64,000 nucleotides of DNA from Rhizobiaceae bacterium (lineage in GTDB: Bacteria > Pseudomonadota > Alphaproteobacteria > Rhizobiales > Rhizobiaceae), in assembly GCA_023953845.1 (NCBI GenBank), contig JAMLJC010000001.1, forward strand, positions 4,412,501 to 4,476,500, written 5' to 3'. A program made the translations under genes and the position numbers. Below, piece after piece: positions 27,178 to 35,890 of the stretch; the stretch's first letter is position 1; each line of letters starts with the position of its first letter. The notes beneath the pieces are model-generated. The model did no database searches, was not told the DNA's origin, and saw only the letters and a list, made by a program, of their open reading frames with translations.

Positions 27178-29043
27178 CTAGCTGGCGGGAGCGCGGGCGG
27201 CGGCGGTGAGTTCCATGGCCGTATTCAGGTGGCTGTCCCGGTCATAGACGTCGTTGAAATACTCGACGGCCCCATTCGGCGTCGGCCATGCGGTGAAATA
27301 GGCGACATAGACGGGAATCTTGCGCGTCACCTTCTCGGATGAGTGGCCCGCCGCGATTTTCCCATCGACATATTCACGCGACTTGCCGAGCACGGCGGCC
27401 GCCATGCCGCGCGGATCCTGAAGCCGGATGCAGCCGTGGCTCAGGGCACGGTTGTCCCGCTCGAAGAACTGCTTTTGCGGGGTATCGTGCATGTAGATCG
27501 CATGCTTGTTCGGAAACAGGATCTTGACCGCCCCCAGCGCGTTCGCCTCGCTCGGCGACTGCCTGACGCCGAACGGAACCTTGCTGCCGTAAGCGCCCCA
27601 GTTCACCGAGGCGGAACTGACGCGCTTTCCCTTGGCGTCCGTCACTTCATAGCCGGCGCGGTCGAGATAGCCTGGATCGCGCATGAGGCGCGGCAGCATC
27701 TCGTTGACGATGATCGACTGCGGAACGCCCCAATAGGGGTTGAAATCGACCTGTTCGATCTCGTCCATGAAGAAGCTGGTCTGATTGGCGGGCGCGCCGA
27801 TGACGGTCCGCGTGGTCAGCTTCTCGAGATTATCCTCGAAGTAGCTCGCCATGAAGGACGGCTGGTTGATGAAGACCCGCGTCGCGCCAAGTTCCTGCGG
27901 CAGCCAGCGGATTTCCTCCAGGGCGTAGCGAAGCTTGGCGATGCGATCGGCTTTCGATTCGCCGGCGAGTTTCGACACGGTGCGCGGCCCGATCACGCCG
28001 TCGGATTTCAGCCCTACCGACTTCTGCGCCGCCTTGATGAGAGGCACGAGTTCGGGAACATAGACCTCGCCCGTTCCATGCTGCGCGATCACATCGGCGA
28101 ATTCGATGCGCAGGTCCTCCGCGCCGTTCGCCGCGATAAGGGCGATCATCTTGGGAAGCTCGGCGCTGCTCTCGCCGGGCTTCAGCAACAGCTTCGGGTC
28201 GACGACGATCTCGTTCTCCTCGCTTGCGCCAAGTGTTTCCAGTTCGACGCGCAATGCCTGGTATTCGGGCAGTTTCGGATGGAAGGATTCCATAAACTCA
28301 CGGGCGTCGTAGGTGGTGGCCAGCACCTTCAACGCGCCGGCCATGTCCAGCGTTTCAGGCGCAAAATCGTGGTATCCGGAAATCAGATTGGGATTGATAC
28401 GGCCGCTATAGGCGTCGCGAATATAGCGCAGCACCCGCGCGGACATCGTCAGCTCGAACCGGATCAGTTGCTGAAGCCGACTTGCCGTATCGTCCATCGC
28501 GAAGCCGGCGGCCGGCACCGCCACGGCATATTCGGCCGGCACCAGGGCGTGGCTCGCCGCGTCCCCGAACGTCCGCAGGGCATCCTGCGCGCGGCTGTTG
28601 GCGCTGAAACCGGTCACCCAGATGAATTCGGGGTTGGCGGCATAATAATCCACCACCGCCTTTCCGATGTCCTTCTCGGCAAAAAGCTCGAAGTCCGACA
28701 GCCCGGCCGTCGCCTCCCGGAAGTTCGACAAGGTCAGGATCGGCCCGAAGGACGCCGTCTGCGGCAGGCTGGTCAATCGCGAAAAATCCACCTTGGACAA
28801 GGCTTCGGCTTTGTAGGTGTAATAGATCGGAGAGCTGATTTTGGCCGGCGCCGCCGCCGGGCGCCGCTTGGCAGCGCCTTCGCGCGGCGGCGGCGGAAAT
28901 TCTCCCGCCTGCTTCTTCTGCTTGATCGGACCGCCGAACAGGATGTCGAAAAGGTTTTGCGCGCCGGCCGGCGCCGGCGCCAGCACGACCGACAATGCCA
29001 GCAGCGCGACCAGCATCGAACCGTTGCGCGTCGTCTTGGTCAT
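27178..29043 (-). CDS. L,D-transpeptidase, YcbB/LdtD type
   Basis: Periplasmic L,D-transpeptidase of 621 residues, forming 3-3 cross-links in peptidoglycan. A signal peptide (MTKTTRNGSMLVALLALSVV, cleavage near GAQ) is followed by a Pro/Lys-rich linker, the Ldt scaffold region, a peptidoglycan-binding-like segment (SDGVIGPRTVSKLAG, about 370), and the YkuD domain with catalytic Cys in ALSHGCIRLQDP near residue 530. ATG at 29043 has GGGGGACC five bases upstream and starts the signal peptide; the longer reading to 29121 has a Cys/Arg-rich leader and is rejected. Hyphomicrobiales carry many such enzymes, linked to polar growth. Confidence 0.92.
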   Translation of the reverse strand: MTKTTRNGSMLVALLALSVVLAPAPAGAQNLFDILFGGPIKQKKQAGEFPPPPREGAAKRRPAAAPAKISSPIYYTYKAEALSKVDFSRLTSLPQTASFGPILTLSNFREATAGLSDFELFAEKDIGKAVVDYYAANPEFIWVTGFSANSRAQDALRTFGDAASHALVPAEYAVAVPAAGFAMDDTASRLQQLIRFELTMSARVLRYIRDAYSGRINPNLISGYHDFAPETLDMAGALKVLATTYDAREFMESFHPKLPEYQALRVELETLGASEENEIVVDPKLLLKPGESSAELPKMIALIAANGAEDLRIEFADVIAQHGTGEVYVPELVPLIKAAQKSVGLKSDGVIGPRTVSKLAGESKADRIAKLRYALEEIRWLPQELGATRVFINQPSFMASYFEDNLEKLTTRTVIGAPANQTSFFMDEIEQVDFNPYWGVPQSIIVNEMLPRLMRDPGYLDRAGYEVTDAKGKRVSSASVNWGAYGSKVPFGVRQSPSEANALGAVKILFPNKHAIYMHDTPQKQFFERDNRALSHGCIRLQDPRGMAAAVLGKSREYVDGKIAAGHSSEKVTRKIPVYVAYFTAWPTPNGAVEYFNDVYDRDSHLNTAMELTAAARAPAS

Positions 29044-29171
29044 GTGGTCCCCCATTCGATCGAAGCACCAGCATATATCGCACGAGCGGTGTTCAGAATC
29101 CGAATGACGAGCGGGACGCACGAAAACGTGAGACTGTGACGCCGTCTCAACAGTAGCGAGGGCTGACCGCG

Positions 29172-30077
29172 TCAGTGACGCGAAGCGACGGTGGACAATC
29201 CCGACACGAATGCCACCGTCGCGTCAACCGTGCGCGGGTCGCCGAGGATGCGGCGATGACCGGCGCCGTCGACCCACAACAGATCGACGTGAGACCCCGC
29301 GGCGGCATAGCGGTGCGCGCTTTCAGCCGATACTTCGCGGTCATCCGGCGCATGGATCACCAGGGTCGGCCTTTCCATCCCGGCGAGCTGCTTCGCTCCG
29401 AGGAAATCCTCGAGCGGACGGCCGGCGACGCGCTGGACGCGCCGCGAGATCGCGCGGTGAGATCTTGGCCCGACATTCACGATGCGGCCGTATTGTTCGA
29501 AAACCTCCGGCATCGATTCCGGCGCGGAGATGAGAACCAGCTTTTCTGTTTCCACGGGCGCGATGCCGGGAATGCTCCCCGTCACCGCATTCACCGCCAG
29601 TGCGCCGCCGAACGAATGTCCGACGACCGCCTCGAATGGTCCGAACCATGTAGCGACCATCCGCGCGGCGTCCACCGCGCGCGCCATGTTCAGCTTGCGG
29701 CCGCGCGAGCCGCCGTGTCCGGGAAGGTCGAGTGAAACGACCCGAAAGCCCGCATCGCGCAATCCTTCGATGATCGAACGCATATATTCGGTGCGCGAAC
29801 GCCAGCCGTGCATGACGAGCACGGTACCACGGAACGCAGCTTCGGGCCGGAACTCGTGTACGACGACGCAGTCGGTTAGCGTTTGCAGGCGATGCTGCCT
29901 CGCCTCCCGCATGAAGGCAGACGCTGCCGCGATCGCCTTCCTTTCATTGATCGTGAGCTGGCGCTCGCTCGGCGTGCGGCAGAACAGTTCGAAGGCGAGC
30001 CAGCCGGAAATGGAGGGCGACATTCGTTCGCCGATGCCGAAAGCACCGCGGATGACCTTCAATCCAAATGATGCCAT
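29172..30077 (-). CDS. alpha/beta hydrolase
   Basis: Alpha/beta hydrolase of 301 residues. The oxyanion region is VLVMHGWRSRTEYM, the nucleophile elbow GHSFGGALA, the acid IHAPDDREV and the catalytic His in VDGAGHRRIL. No signal peptide is clear; an N-terminal helix may be amphipathic. Substrate unknown. It is divergent from the MarR gene with a 44-base gap that carries two exact copies of a 14-base repeat, so MarR is the likely regulator of this gene. Confidence 0.88.
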   Translation of the reverse strand: MASFGLKVIRGAFGIGERMSPSISGWLAFELFCRTPSERQLTINERKAIAAASAFMREARQHRLQTLTDCVVVHEFRPEAAFRGTVLVMHGWRSRTEYMRSIIEGLRDAGFRVVSLDLPGHGGSRGRKLNMARAVDAARMVATWFGPFEAVVGHSFGGALAVNAVTGSIPGIAPVETEKLVLISAPESMPEVFEQYGRIVNVGPRSHRAISRRVQRVAGRPLEDFLGAKQLAGMERPTLVIHAPDDREVSAESAHRYAAAGSHVDLLWVDGAGHRRILGDPRTVDATVAFVSGLSTVASRH

Positions 30078-30093
30078 AGTGGACTCGGATTCC

Positions 30094-30127
30094 GTTCAAG
30101 GATGAACAAAATAGTTCAAGGATGAAC
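30094..30127. promoter_or_regulatory. tandem repeat operator, probable MarR binding site
   Basis: Two exact copies of GTTCAAGGATGAAC start 20 bases apart (30094-30107 and 30114-30127). Each copy is an inverted repeat GTTCA-N4-TGAAC, and between them lies the 16-base palindrome TGAACAAAATAGTTCA (30103-30118). The second copy covers the marR start codon at 30122. This layout in a 44-base divergent gap is typical of autoregulation by a MarR dimer. Confidence 0.7.
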
Positions 30128-30574
30128 AATACGCAAGCTTTGCCGTGGGATAATCCGCGCTTCAGAAACTGGATCGCCCTCGTACGTGCGGAAAAGGCCG
30201 TGGTCCGGGCGCTTACCAGGGCGCTGGCGCCGCTCGATCTCAAGATCGGCCAGCTGGATGTGCTGATGAACCTCTATCGCCACCCCGGCATGTCGCAGCA
30301 CGATCTCGCGCGGCGGCTCCTCGTCGGCCGGTCCAACATCACAATGCTGCTGCCGCAGATGGAGAAGCAGGGTGTCCTTCGCCGCGAGAGCGACGCCAAG
30401 GACAAGCGCATCATGCGCCTTTTCCTTACCGGAGAGGGCGAAGCGCTCCTCATGGAGGCATTGAAGGTCTACAATGCGATTATCGAGCGCGTGATGGCGC
30501 ATTCGAGCGCCGCGGAATGCGACCGCATGGGCGAACAGATGCGGCGCATCGAGGAAATGCTCGGCAACGATTGA
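30122..30574 (+). CDS. MarR family transcriptional regulator
   Basis: Winged-helix regulator of 150 residues. The recognition region is MSQHDLARRLLVGRSNITMLL, seen in two parts (MSQHDLARRL and GRSNITMLLPQME), followed by the wing with RRESDAKDKRIMRLFLT, the DxRxxR-like signature. It should bind the tandem repeat in its own promoter and control itself and the divergent hydrolase. The start ATG at 30122 is the only Met before the fold begins, yet no separate SD fits upstream: AAGG abuts the ATG. A leaderless transcript or coupling to a seven-codon ORF (30102-30125) is possible. Confidence 0.9.
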   Translation: MNNTQALPWDNPRFRNWIALVRAEKAVVRALTRALAPLDLKIGQLDVLMNLYRHPGMSQHDLARRLLVGRSNITMLLPQMEKQGVLRRESDAKDKRIMRLFLTGEGEALLMEALKVYNAIIERVMAHSSAAECDRMGEQMRRIEEMLGND

Positions 30575-30576
30575 AT

Positions 30577-31482
30577 CTATGCGGATGCGGCGCCGCGCGT
30601 CGGTTTCGCAGCGCGTGGCGGCGAACCGCTTTTCTTGTACGCTCCGCGGAGAAAAGCTCCCGCCGCGACCGCAATGCCCGCAGCGAGGACCCACCAGGCA
30701 GGCCGGATCGTGTAGCCGAACTGCAGATTCGCGGAGAGGACCCGCATCGGCGGCACATTGGTGGCAAGACCATACCAGGCGAACTCGATGGCTGCCGTAC
30801 CGACAGCAGCGGCGACCGCGACTGCGAGGAGGACGAACGGCGAGGTGAGCGACAGTCCCCATCTATGCGCCAGACGGTAGAGGAACAATGCGAGAAGGAA
30901 GCCGGCCATCAGCGTCGCCTGATAGACATCGAGTTTCGTCTGGATGAAGAAGTGCAGCACCGCCAGGACGGCGATCGGATAGACGATGCCGTGCAGCCTG
31001 TTCCAGTGGCGGCCAAGCCGGCGGATCATGGCGTCGGTGGACGTCGCCGCCAGCGCCGAGAGACCAAGCAACGCAACGAAGCCGATCGTCAGGTAGAAAC
31101 GCAACGCAATTTCGGACGCGATGAAGCCCAGTCGGAATTTCTGGTCGAGTGCATAGAGCGAAAGGTGCGTCAGCGCATAGAAGAATGCCGCCAGACCAAG
31201 CATGCGGCGGACGTTTATCAGCGCCGGCCATTGCGCGATGCGGCGCAGCGGCGACACGCAGAGCGACAGGATCAGGAAACGGATCGCCCAGTCGCCGGTG
31301 CGATGGATGAGTTCGGTGATCGGCCGGGCGCCCAGCGGCCCAACCGCCGCTCCGCTTGTCAGGCTTCCGGTCATCAGCCCCCAGACGAGATAAAGCGCCG
31401 GAAGCAGCGTGCCCGCGAGGACGATAGCCTTCAGCGGCGAAAATCGTCCGGCGCGATCGGTCCAGGGCATCATCCGCAACAT
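30577..31482 (-). CDS. msrQ: MsrQ/YedZ heme-binding membrane subunit
   Basis: Ferric-reductase-like membrane protein, 301 residues, the b-heme subunit that passes quinol electrons to the periplasmic methionine sulfoxide reductase MsrP. Six hydrophobic helices are seen, with heme-ligand histidines in YALTHLSLYAL, WNRLHGIVYP and LAVLHFFIQ. It is longer than the E. coli protein (about 211) because of a C-terminal extension with two more hydrophobic segments. The msrP gene, normally upstream in one operon, is not in this window. Confidence 0.88.
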   Translation of the reverse strand: MLRMMPWTDRAGRFSPLKAIVLAGTLLPALYLVWGLMTGSLTSGAAVGPLGARPITELIHRTGDWAIRFLILSLCVSPLRRIAQWPALINVRRMLGLAAFFYALTHLSLYALDQKFRLGFIASEIALRFYLTIGFVALLGLSALAATSTDAMIRRLGRHWNRLHGIVYPIAVLAVLHFFIQTKLDVYQATLMAGFLLALFLYRLAHRWGLSLTSPFVLLAVAVAAAVGTAAIEFAWYGLATNVPPMRVLSANLQFGYTIRPAWWVLAAGIAVAAGAFLRGAYKKSGSPPRAAKPTRGAASA

Positions 31483-31605
31483 TTCGTTGTGCTCGTCACA
31501 GATACGGTCCCGCGCGACGATAGTTACATCGAGGCCGGGATTTTTCGACGATACGTCCTTCTCTCTTCGCGCGCCGGAATGGTCTGACGCTGTTTGCCCG
31601 GAGGA

Positions 31606-31956
31606 TCAGTCCCGCGAAAGCCCTTTCCCGTTCAATTCAGCGAGATAGTCCGCCCAGCGGCTTTCGCGTTCATGCCCGAGCGTATGAAGGTAACTCCAAG
31701 TGTAGATGCCGCTGTCGTGCCGGTCGTCGAAGACGATGCGCACCGCATAATTGCCGACCGGCTCGATCCGGGAGATGGCGACATTTCGCTTGCCGGGAAC
31801 CGTGACGCGCTGCTCCGGCGAGTGGCCCTGCACCTCGGCGGACGGCGACAGCACGCGCAGCAACTCGGCCGGCAGTTCCTGCGGCGCATGGTCCGGGAAC
31901 GTGATCGTCAGCAGCCGGCGATCCTTCGACACGCGGAGTTCTTTCGGTGCGATCAT
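31606..31956 (-). CDS. DUF971 domain-containing protein
   Basis: Small protein of 116 residues with a DUF971 domain, the fold also found at the N terminus of gamma-butyrobetaine hydroxylases. Recognised from LTITFPDHAPQELPAELLRV, EPVGNYAVRIVFDDRHDSGIY (read in parts: EPVGNYAVRI, FDDRHDSGIY) and the TWSYLHTLG end. It lacks the oxygenase domain. The family is often linked with Fe-S or metal-related proteins but its role is not established. It sits between msrQ and a hydrolase, all on the minus strand. Confidence 0.88.
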   Translation of the reverse strand: MIAPKELRVSKDRRLLTITFPDHAPQELPAELLRVLSPSAEVQGHSPEQRVTVPGKRNVAISRIEPVGNYAVRIVFDDRHDSGIYTWSYLHTLGHERESRWADYLAELNGKGLSRD

Positions 31957-31990
31957 GCCGAAACTTCCATGACCTCATCGCCCGGCAGTT

Positions 31991-32767
31991 TCATCGTGCG
32001 AAGCCGGCTATCGGGTGGGCGGCGAGAAATTCCAGCACCCGCTTCTTGAATGTGCGGTCGCCGACGGACAGCATATGATCGCGGCCCTCGATGTCAAAGC
32101 TCTCCGCATTCGGCATCAGGGCGGCGAGTTCGGACGGCGAGCCGCCGATGTCGTCGCGCGTGCCGACGGCTATCAGCACGGGTTGCGCGATGCGGGCCAC
32201 ATCGGCCTCGGAGAGGTCCTCGCGGGATGTCGCGATGCAGGCGGCAAGCGCGCGGCGGTCGCTTTTCGTCTGATCGGCGAAGGCTCGGAACATTTTTCCG
32301 CGCTGGTGCGTGATTGCGGCGGAATCGGGCGTGGAAAGCGCTTCCGCGATCGGGTCCCAGTCGCCGACGCCGTCGACCATACCGATGCCGAGCCCGCCGA
32401 AGATCAGGGCGTTCACCCGGTCGGGGTGTTCGAGAGCCAGGAAGGCGCTGACGCGTGCGCCCATCGAATAGCCCATCACATCCGCGACCGGAATGTCGAG
32501 ATGGTCAAGCAGCGCTGCCGCGTCGCCCGCCATCATGGACGGCGTATAATCGGCCGGATCGTAGCTTTTGGACGTATCTCCGTGACCGCGATGGTCGAAG
32601 GCGATGGCGCGGTATCCCGCGTCGTTGAGCGTTTTCACCCAACCCGGCGAAATCCAGTTCACCCGCATGTTCGAAGCGAAGCCGTGGATGAGGAGGACGG
32701 GTTCGGCCGTCGCCGGCCCGGTGTCCAGATAGGCGATGTCGAACTGATCGTGACGGAAAAAATTCAT
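31991..32767 (-). CDS. alpha/beta hydrolase
   Basis: Alpha/beta hydrolase of 258 residues. The oxyanion loop is VLLIHGFASN, followed by FDHRGHGDTSKSYD, the nucleophile elbow GYSMGARVS, the acid VGTRDDIGG and the final His in EGRDHMLSV. It is predicted cytoplasmic. The pattern matches esterase/epoxide-hydrolase-like enzymes of broad type; no specific substrate can be named. It ends 34 bases upstream of the DUF971 gene. Confidence 0.88.
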   Translation of the reverse strand: MNFFRHDQFDIAYLDTGPATAEPVLLIHGFASNMRVNWISPGWVKTLNDAGYRAIAFDHRGHGDTSKSYDPADYTPSMMAGDAAALLDHLDIPVADVMGYSMGARVSAFLALEHPDRVNALIFGGLGIGMVDGVGDWDPIAEALSTPDSAAITHQRGKMFRAFADQTKSDRRALAACIATSREDLSEADVARIAQPVLIAVGTRDDIGGSPSELAALMPNAESFDIEGRDHMLSVGDRTFKKRVLEFLAAHPIAGFAR

Positions 32768-32833
32768 CTGGTTCCGAAGCGTCGAAAATCTGTCCGATCA
32801 GGGTCCGGCATCTTCCCTCGACGGCGCGTGCGC

Positions 32834-33355
32834 CTATCCGGGAGAAGCGCCGTTGACCTTGCCGTCTACAGCATCGATCTCGGGATGGCGAATCCGCGCT
32901 CCTGTCTCGATGCCGCGCGCGGCGGCGGTTCCGGCGTTGAGTTCGAGGACGAAGCGAACCGGCGCATTGGGAGAGATGACCGCTTCCGACATAGGCTCGC
33001 CGTGCCGGATCGCCTTGACCTTGCCGTCCTCGCCGATGAAGATCAGGTCCAGCGGCAGCTTGGTGTTCTTCATCCAGAAGCCGACGTCGCGGGTCTGCTC
33101 AAAGACGAAAAGCATGCCCTGATCGGTCGGCAGGTAGTCGCGGAACATCAAACCCATGCTGCGTTCGGCCGTATCGTCCGCGATCTCCACCTTGAACGAC
33201 AAATCGCCCGACGGCGTTTCGGCGATCAGCGGCGCGGGATCGACGGGCAGCATCATCGCCTTGTTTTCGGCGACGGCATAGACGACCGATGAAATGAGGA
33301 GCGCCAACGACAGTCCGCCGCCGACAAGATTGTTGCGCAGTCCAGAGCGCCGCAT
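32834..33355 (-). CDS. DUF192 domain-containing membrane-anchored protein
   Basis: Protein of 173 residues with an N-terminal hydrophobic segment (LVGGGLSLALLISSVVY) acting as signal or anchor, then a DUF192 domain: FKVEIADDTAERSMGLMFR, LPTDQGMLFVF, VGFWMKNTKLPLDLIFI and FVLELNAGTAAARGI. The DUF192 fold is conserved in bacteria and archaea without an agreed function. Start ATG at 33355; the reading frame continues upstream through the cold-shock gene region and is not used. Confidence 0.88.
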   Translation of the reverse strand: MRRSGLRNNLVGGGLSLALLISSVVYAVAENKAMMLPVDPAPLIAETPSGDLSFKVEIADDTAERSMGLMFRDYLPTDQGMLFVFEQTRDVGFWMKNTKLPLDLIFIGEDGKVKAIRHGEPMSEAVISPNAPVRFVLELNAGTAAARGIETGARIRHPEIDAVDGKVNGASPG

Positions 33356-33384
33356 GAAGTACCCCGAAATTGGCCCGGTCGCGC

Positions 33385-33975
33385 CTAGTGCGAGACCGGC
33401 AGCGTTCCGATATCGGGATGAATTTCGGCAGCCATAAGGCCCTTGGTGCCGCGTCCGAAACGACAGAGCACGACCTGCCCCGGGCGCAGTTCGGTGATGC
33501 CGTACCGGCGCAGCGTCTCCATATGCACGAATATGTCTTCGGTGCCCTCCCCGCGCGTCAGGAAGCCGAAGCCCTTGGTGCGGTTGAACCACTTGACCAG
33601 CGCGCGTTCGAGACCGCTTTCGGCCGTCACAGCGACATGCGTGCGCGCCGGCTGCTGTTCGGCCGGATGCACCGCCGTGGACATATCCATCGACAGGACC
33701 TTGAACGCCTGAAGCCCACGGTCCCCCGGCTTCGCCAGAACGACGATGCGAGTTCCTTCGAGCGCTGTCTGGAAACCGTCGCGGCGCAGACATGTCACAT
33801 GAAGCAGCACATCTCCGGTGGCTGGCAGGTCAGGGAGAATGAAGCCGTAGCCTTTTGCGACGTCGAACCACTTGATGGCGCCGGAGACTTCAAACAAGCC
33901 GGCGGCGTCGGTTCCCTGATCCAGCCCCTCGTCCTGGTCCGAATCATGCCCCATCCAAGAGGCTTTGTCCCCCAT
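33385..33975 (-). CDS. protein with two cold-shock domains
   Basis: Nucleic-acid-binding protein of 196 residues with two cold-shock (OB-fold) domains. The first, at about 30-95, has GAIKWFDVAKGYGFI with divergent RNP2 (DVLLHVTCL). The second, at about 125-190, has VKWFNRTKGFGFL and DIFVHMETL, close to the canonical form. The linker is polar. Two-domain proteins of this kind are common in alphaproteobacteria and are presumed RNA chaperones. It ends 29 bases upstream of the DUF192 start, so the two genes may share a transcript. Confidence 0.9.
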   Translation of the reverse strand: MGDKASWMGHDSDQDEGLDQGTDAAGLFEVSGAIKWFDVAKGYGFILPDLPATGDVLLHVTCLRRDGFQTALEGTRIVVLAKPGDRGLQAFKVLSMDMSTAVHPAEQQPARTHVAVTAESGLERALVKWFNRTKGFGFLTRGEGTEDIFVHMETLRRYGITELRPGQVVLCRFGRGTKGLMAAEIHPDIGTLPVSH

Positions 33976-34182
33976 ACCTCCGACCCCTTCGCAATAAACG
34001 CCGCACTGATTCTTACTTTCAAATTAACACTGGCGGTTCCCGTGTGCGCAAGTGCCAAGGCCGGAATTTTGATGAATTGACCGGCCTCGACTCTCCCTGA
34101 CACCCCTGTCAAAGCTCCGGAAGGTTGCCCACAACCCCGCGACCGCCATATGTTGGGGACCGACAGGCAGGAAGGACAGGAA

Positions 34183-34623
34183 ATGCGCTACCTCCACACG
34201 ATGGTCCGTGTGACCGACATCGACCAGTCGCTCGACTTCTACTGCAACAAGCTCGGCCTCAAGGAGGTCAGGCGCCACGAAAACGCTCAGGGCCGCTATA
34301 CGCTGATATTTCTCGCGGCGCCGGACGATGAGCGGAGCGGCGTTGAGAACAAGGCCCCACTGGTCGAACTGACCTACAACTGGGACCCGGAGGACTACAA
34401 GGGCGGGCGGAATTTTGGTCATCTCGCCTATGAGGTCGACGACATTTACGAGACTTGCCAGCGCCTGATGGACAATGGCGTCACCATCAATCGCCCGCCG
34501 CGCGACGGCAACATGGCTTTCATCAAGTCACCGGACGGCATTTCCATTGAACTGCTGCAGAAGGGGCCCGCCAAGGAGAAGGCCGAACCCTGGGCTTCCA
34601 TGGCCAACACCGGCTCCTGGTGA
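34183..34623 (+). CDS. gloA: lactoylglutathione lyase (glyoxalase I)
   Basis: Glyoxalase I, 146 residues, isomerising the glutathione-methylglyoxal adduct to lactoylglutathione. The metal ligands are visible: His in MRYLHTMVRVTD, Glu in PLVELTYNW, His in NFGHLAYEVDD and Glu in GISIELLQKG. ATG at 34183 is used, preceded by GGAAGGACAGG; the reading from 34150 adds eleven unlikely residues. The Rieske gene follows 95 bases later in the same direction. Glutathione reductase is also in this window, consistent with a glutathione-based stress system. Confidence 0.94.
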   Translation: MRYLHTMVRVTDIDQSLDFYCNKLGLKEVRRHENAQGRYTLIFLAAPDDERSGVENKAPLVELTYNWDPEDYKGGRNFGHLAYEVDDIYETCQRLMDNGVTINRPPRDGNMAFIKSPDGISIELLQKGPAKEKAEPWASMANTGSW

Positions 34624-34718
34624 CGGCCGCGATATATCCGGCATCCAACAGCCGGCGACGGCCGCGAAGATTGACAAAAGGCGTCGCCGGGTGTCCGCTT
34701 TCTTCAGGGAGCGACCCG

Positions 34719-35888
34719 ATGACTGCGGATGCTGAAATCCGGACAGCGTACAACGGCCTGCCGGACCTTCAGCCGACACTGCCGACTGACGATTACGTCA
34801 GGGCCGACGCTTTCGACCGGGAACTTGAAGCGATCTGGTATCGGAACTGGGTCTATGTCTGCCGGGAGAGCGATCTGCCGGAGGCTCTCCACTATCGCAC
34901 CGCGCGGATCGGCACGCAGTCGATCATCATATTGCGCGACGAGACCGGCGTGCTCCGTGCATTTCATAACACCTGCCGGCATCGCGGATCGGAACTGTGC
35001 TCCGCGAACGAAGGCAGGTTGAAGGCCCGGCTTCTCACCTGTCCCTACCACGCATGGTCCTACTCGCTGCGCGGCGATCTTGTGCGCGTGTCGTCGAAAT
35101 CGCTTCCGCCGGGCTTCGACAAGGCTGACTATCCGCTTTATCGCATTGCGCTGTCGGTTTGGCGCGGCTTTGTCTTCGTCAATCTGTCGGAAAAGGCAGA
35201 CAGTTCGGTGGAGGCGAGCCTTGATCCGCAATCGGGCGACCTCGGCAACTGGCCCAACGAGACGCTTGTGCGCGGCCATGTCGTGGAGAAAACGATCGCC
35301 TGCAACTGGAAGATTTTCTGGGAGAACTACAACGAATGCCTGCATTGCCCGGGCGTCCACAAGCACCTGTCGCAACTCGTGCCGATCTACGGACGCGGCC
35401 TTATGGCGCGGGAGGACGATCCCGAATGGCAAATCCGCGCGGACAATGATGCGCCGGAATATGCAGGCGGTCTGCGCCGCGGCGCCGAAACGTGGTCGGA
35501 GGACGGTCTCGTTCACGGCCCGACCTTTGCCGGTCTCACCGATGCGGAGCGCAAGGCCGGCCAGACATATGCGACCCACCTGCCCTCCATGTTCGTCGTC
35601 GGCCATGTCGACTATGTGCGCGTGGTGAGCCTGCGACCGCTCGGGCCGACGCAGACTCACCTTACCGCCGAATGGCTTTTCCCGGCCGAGGCGCTTGGCG
35701 ATCGCGTGGCCGTCGAGAACGTGGTGCGGTTCGGCGCCCGCGTCCTCGACGAGGACGCAGCCATCTGCGAGGTAAACCAGCGCGGACTTGGGTCGAGGCG
35801 ACACCGGCACGGCGTGTTGATGCCGGAAGAATACGACCTGTTCCGCTTCCACCAGTGGGTGCGCGAAAAGACGTCGCCAAAATCCTGA
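34719..35888 (+). CDS. Rieske non-heme iron oxygenase, alpha subunit
   Basis: Aromatic-ring-hydroxylating-type oxygenase large subunit, 389 residues. The Rieske [2Fe-2S] ligands are in CRHRGSELC and LTCPYHAWSYS. The mononuclear iron site is ENYNECLHCPGVH, with the pattern seen in amine-type Rieske monooxygenases (glycine betaine, carnitine, stachydrine) more than in true ring dioxygenases. ATG at 34719 is chosen since AGGGAG lies seven bases upstream; an in-frame extension to 34620 is Arg/Pro-rich. No ferredoxin or reductase gene is adjacent. It converges with the MFS gene two bases away. Confidence 0.88.
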   Translation: MTADAEIRTAYNGLPDLQPTLPTDDYVRADAFDRELEAIWYRNWVYVCRESDLPEALHYRTARIGTQSIIILRDETGVLRAFHNTCRHRGSELCSANEGRLKARLLTCPYHAWSYSLRGDLVRVSSKSLPPGFDKADYPLYRIALSVWRGFVFVNLSEKADSSVEASLDPQSGDLGNWPNETLVRGHVVEKTIACNWKIFWENYNECLHCPGVHKHLSQLVPIYGRGLMAREDDPEWQIRADNDAPEYAGGLRRGAETWSEDGLVHGPTFAGLTDAERKAGQTYATHLPSMFVVGHVDYVRVVSLRPLGPTQTHLTAEWLFPAEALGDRVAVENVVRFGARVLDEDAAICEVNQRGLGSRRHRHGVLMPEEYDLFRFHQWVREKTSPKS

Positions 35889-35890
35889 GT

